Source: Neoechinorhynchus agilis
Taxonomy: Eukaryota > Acanthocephala
DNA length: 64,000 nucleotides
Direction of reading: 5' to 3'
Assembly: GCA_051530055.1 (NCBI GenBank)
Contig: CM121342.1
Location: 6,200,001 to 6,264,000, forward strand
Part shown: positions 58,549 to 64,000 of the stretch, in pieces
Layout: each line of letters starts with the position of its first letter
How positions within the stretch are numbered: the first letter of the stretch is position 1
The notes under the pieces: model-generated
The model's input: the letters and a program-made list of their open reading frames with translations, nothing else
The model's database searches: none
Told to the model about the DNA's origin: nothing
Translations under genes and position numbers: made by a program

Positions 58549-59181
58549 TAAAGTTCAGAAAATAAAGATTAACTTATTAATTCCCTTTCCCTATATTTAA
58601 TTACATATTATAAGCAACCTTAAGAAATTCGACGCGACGGACGAAATATTGCGAAAGGGATTTAATAATTTAATCTCTATATCGGCAAACAAAAATATAT
58701 CAATTTACAACTTCTTTACATCGGACCTTTGCTGCTTTTTATCTGCTTAATTTTGTTGCAAAACAATGTTCGGCGATCTTTATGAAATTTGCTAAAAAAT
58801 CACATCAAAATATTCGATTTCACACTACTTTTGAGTTTTTACTGTTACGAATCAATAAGACAAATATCCTCTAAGGAGCTTCAAAAGTATTTGAGGCCAA
58901 GGAAATCTCTTGTTTCGAATTGCTTGTAAAAGAGGACAAAAAGCAATTAAATCTCAACAAAAATCGGTAGTTATGTATATTCGTAAAAACCCCAAAGTCA
59001 GGTAGTCGCAATTATATTACTATCAAAGCCTTGCTCAAATATTTGTTAGCACTCACATTGCTAATTGACGTGAGTTTGTTGCGATAAAATCGTAAATAAA
59101 AAAGGAAACCGAATTTTAAGTGATGTGGCTTGTTTCGGACAATATTTGGAACATTTTCAACGCAAACTCGGCATCCCTATG
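58549..59181. other. Intergenic, no feature recognised
   Basis: AT-rich, no gene or repeat seen. Confidence 0.35.
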
Positions 59182-59574
59182 CTAAGTAATTCGCAAAAAG
59201 ACGGAAAAAGGTCGAATTGGCGTTGAGACACTCGGATCGTTTGGTACCGAGGCGTAGGACCTGGTCAAGTAATTGTTCAAGAGACTCCGACGACGATCCA
59301 AGATCAGGAGCATTCGTTTCAGAAAACATAGCCAACGAGAAGGGAAAATTCTGCATCCGTCCTTTCGACCATTTAAACACCAGGACGGCAGCTGAATGAT
59401 CCGCAGCGAGAGGCAGTGGATGTCGAAAAACAAAAGAGGAGAACAAATATCTATAAGGATATGAGAAATCGACCTTTCCGGTTCATTTCTGTCATGATAC
59501 GCTGTTAATTCGACCCATTTTGTCAAACACTCCTCCCTAGAAGATATAAAACGATTCATCTTTATCTCTGGCAT
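59177..59574 (-). CDS. Hypothetical coding region, exon structure unclear
   Basis: Two overlapping minus frames look coding in different halves. The 5' half reads NRFISSREECLTKWVELTAY (ATG at 59559 or 59574). The 3' half reads SAAVLVFKWSKGRMQNFPFS and SESLEQLLDQVLRLGTKRSE to a stop near 59177. A short intron near 59440-59460 would join them. GC content is higher than in the flanks. No family recognised. Confidence 0.3.
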
Positions 59575-60169
59575 ACCGGAATCCCCAGTCGCCGATTATT
59601 CAATTTCGTCGTATCATTCAACTCCTTTGTCCCGACTCCCCATCAACTGTTATGCGCATTCCCTCCAAAAATTCTTTTAACCCACCTCAGATTCACAACT
59701 TCCTTTTCGAATCTATCTACACTAAAAAGTTATTTTAATAAATCATCAAACCCCTACGACTCGATTAAAACATCTATACCATCATCGAATGTTACCATAA
59801 TCCCTACAACCTCAAATTTCCAGCATAAACTTCCGCTTTTAACGAACACTCTCTCAAGAAACAAGTAAAAAATCATCATTCAATCCCCCCCTACGAACCA
59901 ATTCTCAACTAAAAACTCGTTCCTCACACTGCTAATCACCCATCCCAGCAAAAATGATTTCGATTCGCTCTCACACTTCTCCCTTTGGGATAATCAATCG
60001 TTTGAGATCGATAACTTGTATTGATTCCTCCCTTAATTTATCACCCACGACGAACAATGTAACCACAATCTATCCGAAATCCCCTTTCCAATCGTTCCCT
60101 TTCATCTAAATTCAAAAGCCGGAAATCAATTATAGCTAAGATGTATTTCGAAAGAGGAAACTTCGCCTC
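59575..60169. other. C-rich, G-poor strand-asymmetric tract
   Basis: Over about 550 bp the plus strand has many C and very few G, quite unlike the AT-rich, balanced DNA around it. It lies between two divergent candidate genes and could be a shared promoter or a non-coding transcript. No repeat unit seen. Confidence 0.45.
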
Positions 60170-60443
60170 ATGAGTCGTGATTTACGACTTTTACCCCTGC
60201 GCTGGATTGCGTTTTTATTGATTTTTAAAACGTCGGTGGTCCGTAATTTTATTGGACTCAGAGATATGTAAGATCTCAAGTGCAAGACGCTTGCTCCTTC
60301 TCGACAAAATTTGTCTTATCAAAATCTATGCGATGTTTCATAGTATCTTGGTGGTTAGATATGGCGGAGGAAATGGCCAACTAGAGCCATTCAACAAAGA
60401 TGAATTGATGAGGCTAGGTTTGATTGTTCGAAATATATATTAG
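60170..60443 (+). CDS. Candidate two-exon small protein
   Basis: Exon 1 is 60170-60267 and exon 2 is 60344-60443, with a 76-bp intron (GTAAGA...CATAG), giving 65 residues. The N-terminus SRDLRLLPLRWIAFLLIFKT resembles a signal peptide or anchor; the second half reads ILVVRYGGGNGQLEPFNKDE. The donor and TAG acceptor fit the pattern of firm genes here. No family recognised, and further exons are possible. Confidence 0.3.
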
Positions 60444-61277
60444 CAGTAAAATAAATTTCCCGAAGGATTATCCCGGTATGATTTCTTTTTATATCGCTTA
60501 TCGTTCACAATTTCTCAGCCTGACATTCCTCGAAAAAAATTTGCAGTCGACCGTTGCGATAATTATAAAGGTAAAATCGATAAAATGCTAGGGAAATATT
60601 TTTCGTCGTTCAAGTAGAAATGAAGTTATGGATAATTTGCTTTGCAAAATTGATTGTACTAAATCAATTCTTATAAATCGATCAAAAATAAATTGGTGCG
60701 ATCGTGAATAAATAATGAATTTTGGCTTCTGGGTGATGATAGCAATTGCTTTTTAAAAAGAGCTTCAAGAAGGTTAAGGTACTCAACTAGCTCGATATAA
60801 ACTGTGAGAACAAATGAAGAGTTATCATCTTATCCTTGCGTGAATTCGATATAATAAAATATTCATTTTTTTGCGGAAAATCTTTAAAATGATCAAGCGC
60901 AAAATACCGAATTTTAGAACGTATTTCTAAATCTTTGTTGCTTCATAACCGCTTTTGGGTCCCCATTGACCCTGTAAAAACACCATGAAAAAACATTTTC
61001 TGAAGCACAATCAGATAGTTTTTCATGGATACTCTAATTTTCGTAATATGCGTTTATCTTTATCAAAACTATGAAGCCACTTCTCCGATAGGAGCTCTTC
61101 CTATCTGTTTATGGCTTCATAGTGTTTTTCTTTCCATAATAAAACCCCGACAAGTGCAACGATCTCTCCTTAGTCCCATAAGGGACCAATCTCTCATCTT
61201 TAGCGTCTTATATAGGAAATCTCTATGCTCCGAATCTCATTGTGTTTTGCACGTAGATTCAATCACGAACTACAAAA
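60444..61277. other. Intergenic, no firm feature
   Basis: A plus frame from 61025 (true ATG) reads DTLIFVICVYLYQNYEATSP but is cysteine- and leucine-rich without recognisable family; 61059-61123 contains a short inverted repeat (TATGAAGCCA and TGGCTTCATA). Confidence 0.3.
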
Positions 61278-61604
61278 CTATTTTGGTTTTCCTCCCGTGA
61301 CTCTGCGAAAAAAAAGAACCATTTGGGATAATGCGGGAAATAACTCTCGCTTGTGCAATTGGCAGTAGTATCCATCACATTTGGAAGCCAGGTTCGTGCG
61401 GAGATTTCCATTAATGGCACAATGTTTTAAGTGCGATAACAGGCTGCCAAGTCGCCAAGGAAAGTCGACATCTAACCGAATGCCAACCATTCTGTCTCTC
61501 AAAAAAAGGGGCAATAAAGTAGGTCTATTTGGGCAAACAAACGATTGAATTTCTTGGGAGGTCGTACTGCACATACATTTCGAAATGGTTTTATTGTTCT
61601 CCAT
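61278..61604 (-). CDS. Hypothetical 108-residue ORF
   Basis: ATG at 61604 gives ENNKTISKCMCSTTSQEIQS and a cysteine-containing chain with LRDRMVGIRLDVDFPWRLGS. Codon use looks acceptable, but no family is recognised and no neighbour supports it. Confidence 0.25.
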   Translation of the reverse strand: MENNKTISKCMCSTTSQEIQSFVCPNRPTLLPLFLRDRMVGIRLDVDFPWRLGSLLSHLKHCAINGNLRTNLASKCDGYYCQLHKRELFPALSQMVLFFRRVTGGKPK

Positions 61605-61680
61605 CGGGCTTATAGGCAAAGGTTCGCCTAACCATAATATTTCTCTACATAGAACGTACAAAAGTCAATGATGAAAACTT

Positions 61681-61941
61681 ATGTTTCTCAAGTATGTATA
61701 CAATATTAATGATTTAGTCTTTTTTGAATTTGTCCAAGTCATTACGAAGAAAATTCTTAATTATTCTTGGAACTTTCCGAAATTAAAAAAACCATTTATA
61801 TGCGAAATCGAACTTAGATTTGCTCAAACTGAGAGGATTTGCGCCGAAATGGGATGTCAAAGTTGTTTATTATTCAAGACCAAAAGGTATCGATTAGATC
61901 GGTTATTGGTTTTGCTTTTCTCGAAACTCGACTTTTCGTGA
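61681..61941 (+). CDS. Hypothetical 86-residue ORF at the edge of a satellite
   Basis: ATG at 61681. Reads NYSWNFPKLKKPFICEIELR and ERICAEMGCQSCLLFKTKR. Its stop sits where the 212-bp satellite begins, the same gene-edge pattern as XRCC1. No family recognised. Confidence 0.25.
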   Translation: MFLKYVYNINDLVFFEFVQVITKKILNYSWNFPKLKKPFICEIELRFAQTERICAEMGCQSCLLFKTKRYRLDRLLVLLFSKLDFS

Positions 61942-63028
61942 TGATGACTTTTATTATGTGAAATCTGAGACACTTTTCAACTAATCAATTTTGATTCTAA
62001 AAATTTGAATATACTTTATGAACTATTTAATGTTCTTTGAAATTTGCTATTTAGTGTACGATTTTATTACTGGGACAACGTCTTAAATATTGAAAATATA
62101 CTTTGTAAAATTTTGACACGAAAAATAAGATTTTCCGTAAAATGTTTTTCCAGGATAGACTTTTATCATGTGAAATTTGAGAAGCTTTTCAACTAATCAA
62201 TTTTGATTCTAAAATTTGAATATACTTTATGAACTATTTAATAAGCTTTGAAATTTGCTATTTAGTGTAAGATTTTATTACTGGGACAACGTCTTAAATA
62301 TTATAAATATACTTTGTAAAATTTTGACACGAAAAATAAGATTTTCCGTAAAATGTTTTTCCAAGGTAGACTTTTATCATGTGAAATCTGAGACACTTTT
62401 AAACTAATGAATTTTGATTCTAAAAATTTAATATACTTTATGAACTATTTAATAAGCTTTGAAATTTGCTATTTAGTGTAAGATTTTAGTACTGGGACAA
62501 CGACTTAAATATTATAAATAGACTTTGTAAAATTTTGACACGAAAAATAAGATTTTCCGTAAAATGTTTTTCCAAGATAGACTTTTATTATGTGAAATCT
62601 GAGACACTTTTCAACTAATCAATTTTGATTCTAAAAATTTGAATATACTTTATGAACTATTTAATGTTCTTTGAAATTTGCTATTTAGCGTACGATTTTA
62701 TTACTGGGACGACGACTTAAATATTAAAAATATACTTTGTAAAATTTTGACACGAAAAATAAGATTTTCCGTAAAATATTTTTCCAAGATAGACTTTTAT
62801 CATGTGAAATTTGAGAAGCTTTTAAACTAATCAATTTTGATTCTAAAATTTGAATATACTTTATGAACTATTTAATAAGCTTTGAAATTTGCTATTTAGT
62901 GTAAGATTTTATTACTGGGACAACGTCTTAAATATTATAAATATACTTTGTAAAATTTTGACACGAAAAATAAGATTTTCCGTAAAATGTTTTTCCAAGA
63001 TAGACTTTTATCATGTGAAATCTGAGAC
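61942..63028. repeat. About 212-bp satellite, 5 copies
   Basis: The marker GACTTTTATCATGTGAAATC (or near variants) recurs near 61945, 62157, 62370, 62579, 62792 and 63003. The sixth start runs straight into the next array, so the two satellites adjoin without unique DNA between them. Confidence 0.92.
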
Positions 63029-64000
63029 AATGCGAAGAGAGGAAATACCGAGCTTAGTGATTATTAGAATTCTTCACACGGAGTAAATAACGTTTTTTTT
63101 CTCCACTAAAATCGTTTCGAATTTCTCGTAGAAAACTGAGTCTTTAGTTTTGGGAAAAAGCCGTTATTTACCGTCGGTTAAAGTTCAAAATAATAGACGT
63201 TTTGAGTTCGCTACTCGACATCCGATAAAGATGAAACGTTCTCGTCTTCCACATGAAATTTCGATATGCGAGAGAAATACCGAGCTTAGTGATTATTAGA
63301 ATTCTTCACACGGAGTAAATAACGTTTTTTTCTCCCTAAAATCGTTTCGAATTTCTCGTAGAAAACTGAGTCTTTAGTTTTGGGAAAAAGCGTTATACCG
63401 TCGGTTAAAGTTCAAAATAATAGACGTTTTGAGTTCGCTACTCGACATCCGATAAAGATGAAACGTTCTCGTCTTCCACATGAAATTTCGATATGCGAAG
63501 AGAGGAAATACCGAGCTTAGTGATTATTAGAATTCTTCACACGGAGTAAATAACGTTTTTTTTCTCCACTAAAATCGTTTCGAATTTCTCGTAGAAAACT
63601 GAGTCTTTAGTTTTGGGAAAAAGCCGTTATTTGTCGGTTAAAGTTCAAAATAATAGACGTTTTGAGTTCGCTACTCGACATCCGATAAAGATGAAACGTT
63701 CTCGTCTTACATGAAATTTCGATATGCAAGAGAGGAAATACCGAGCTTAGTGATTATTAGAATTCTTCACACGGAGTAAATAACGTTTTTTTTCTCCACT
63801 AAAATCGTTTCGAATTTCTCGTAGAAAACTGAGTCTTTAGTTTGGGAAAAAGCCGTTATTTACCGTCGGTTAAAGAGTTCAAAATAATAGACGTTTTGAG
63901 TTCGCTACTCGACATCCGATAAAGATGAAACGTTCTCGTCTTCCACATGAAATTTCGATATGCGAAGAGAGGAAATACCGAGCTTAGTGATTATTAGAAT
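63029..64000. repeat. About 233-bp satellite with foldback-like units, cut by window end
   Basis: Units start near 63029, 63263, 63490, 63721 and 63956. Each has GATTATTAGAATTCTTCACA and GGAGTAAATAACG on the left and CGTTATTTACCGTCGGTTAA with AATAATAGACG on the right. These are inverted and resemble distant versions of the foldback-family termini at 10283-11090. The array continues beyond the window. Confidence 0.88.

Overview
The window is eukaryotic and almost certainly animal. Genes are split by GT-AG introns of about 45-54 bp, the DNA is AT-rich, and the recognisable products include a THAP/NAB-type regulator, XRCC1, XPB, a PKA regulatory subunit, ICMT, a KCMF1-like ubiquitin ligase and a p25-alpha-like protein. 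Eight of nine placed 3' splice sites end in TAG. The organism looks like a small invertebrate with compact genes. XRCC1 is generally reported absent from C. elegans, so a rhabditid nematode is unlikely, but the species cannot be fixed from this sequence.

Layout. 1-3811: 3' part of XRCC1 (+) facing a PKA regulatory subunit (-), with their shared intergenic spacer amplified in tandem. 3895-5597: a 150-bp satellite. 6532-9947: XPB/ERCC3 (-) with a minisatellite inside its intron. 10211-12300: a hairpin, a large foldback element, a MITE and a dispersed coding-like repeat. 12655-16680 and 21791-28975: two arrays of one 257-bp satellite whose every unit is a foldback hairpin. Between them lie ICMT and a karyopherin-like gene (both -) and a second foldback-unit satellite (20312-21105). 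29016-31265: two unrecognised genes, one with a dual-acylation N-terminus. 32462-32890: a small secreted protein (-). 33196-34700: foldback-related array. 35176-38309: a p25-alpha-like protein (+) and a short CWF19L1-like protein (-). 38803-42730: a very uniform 294-bp satellite. 43706-48035: a MITE, mixed direct/inverted repeats and a 240-bp satellite abutting a membrane-protein-like ORF. 49310-51900: two minisatellites. 52310-53732: a THAP-NCD1 fusion gene. 53935-57415: two more arrays around a KCMF1-like gene (-). 57416-61941: sparse region with a MITE, a C-rich strand-asymmetric tract and a few weak genes. 61942-64000: two adjoining satellites, the last cut by the window end.

About 45% of the window (my estimate by eye) is tandem repeat. 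No two separate arrays share a unit except 12655-16620 and 21791-28975. Two themes recur: arrays that start exactly at the edge of a gene or inside an intron, as if local unique DNA had been amplified, and arrays whose unit is itself a foldback or MITE-like element. The genes do not form a pathway. XRCC1 and XPB are both DNA-repair proteins but have no visible link here. No CRISPR, rRNA, convincing tRNA or intact transposase was seen.
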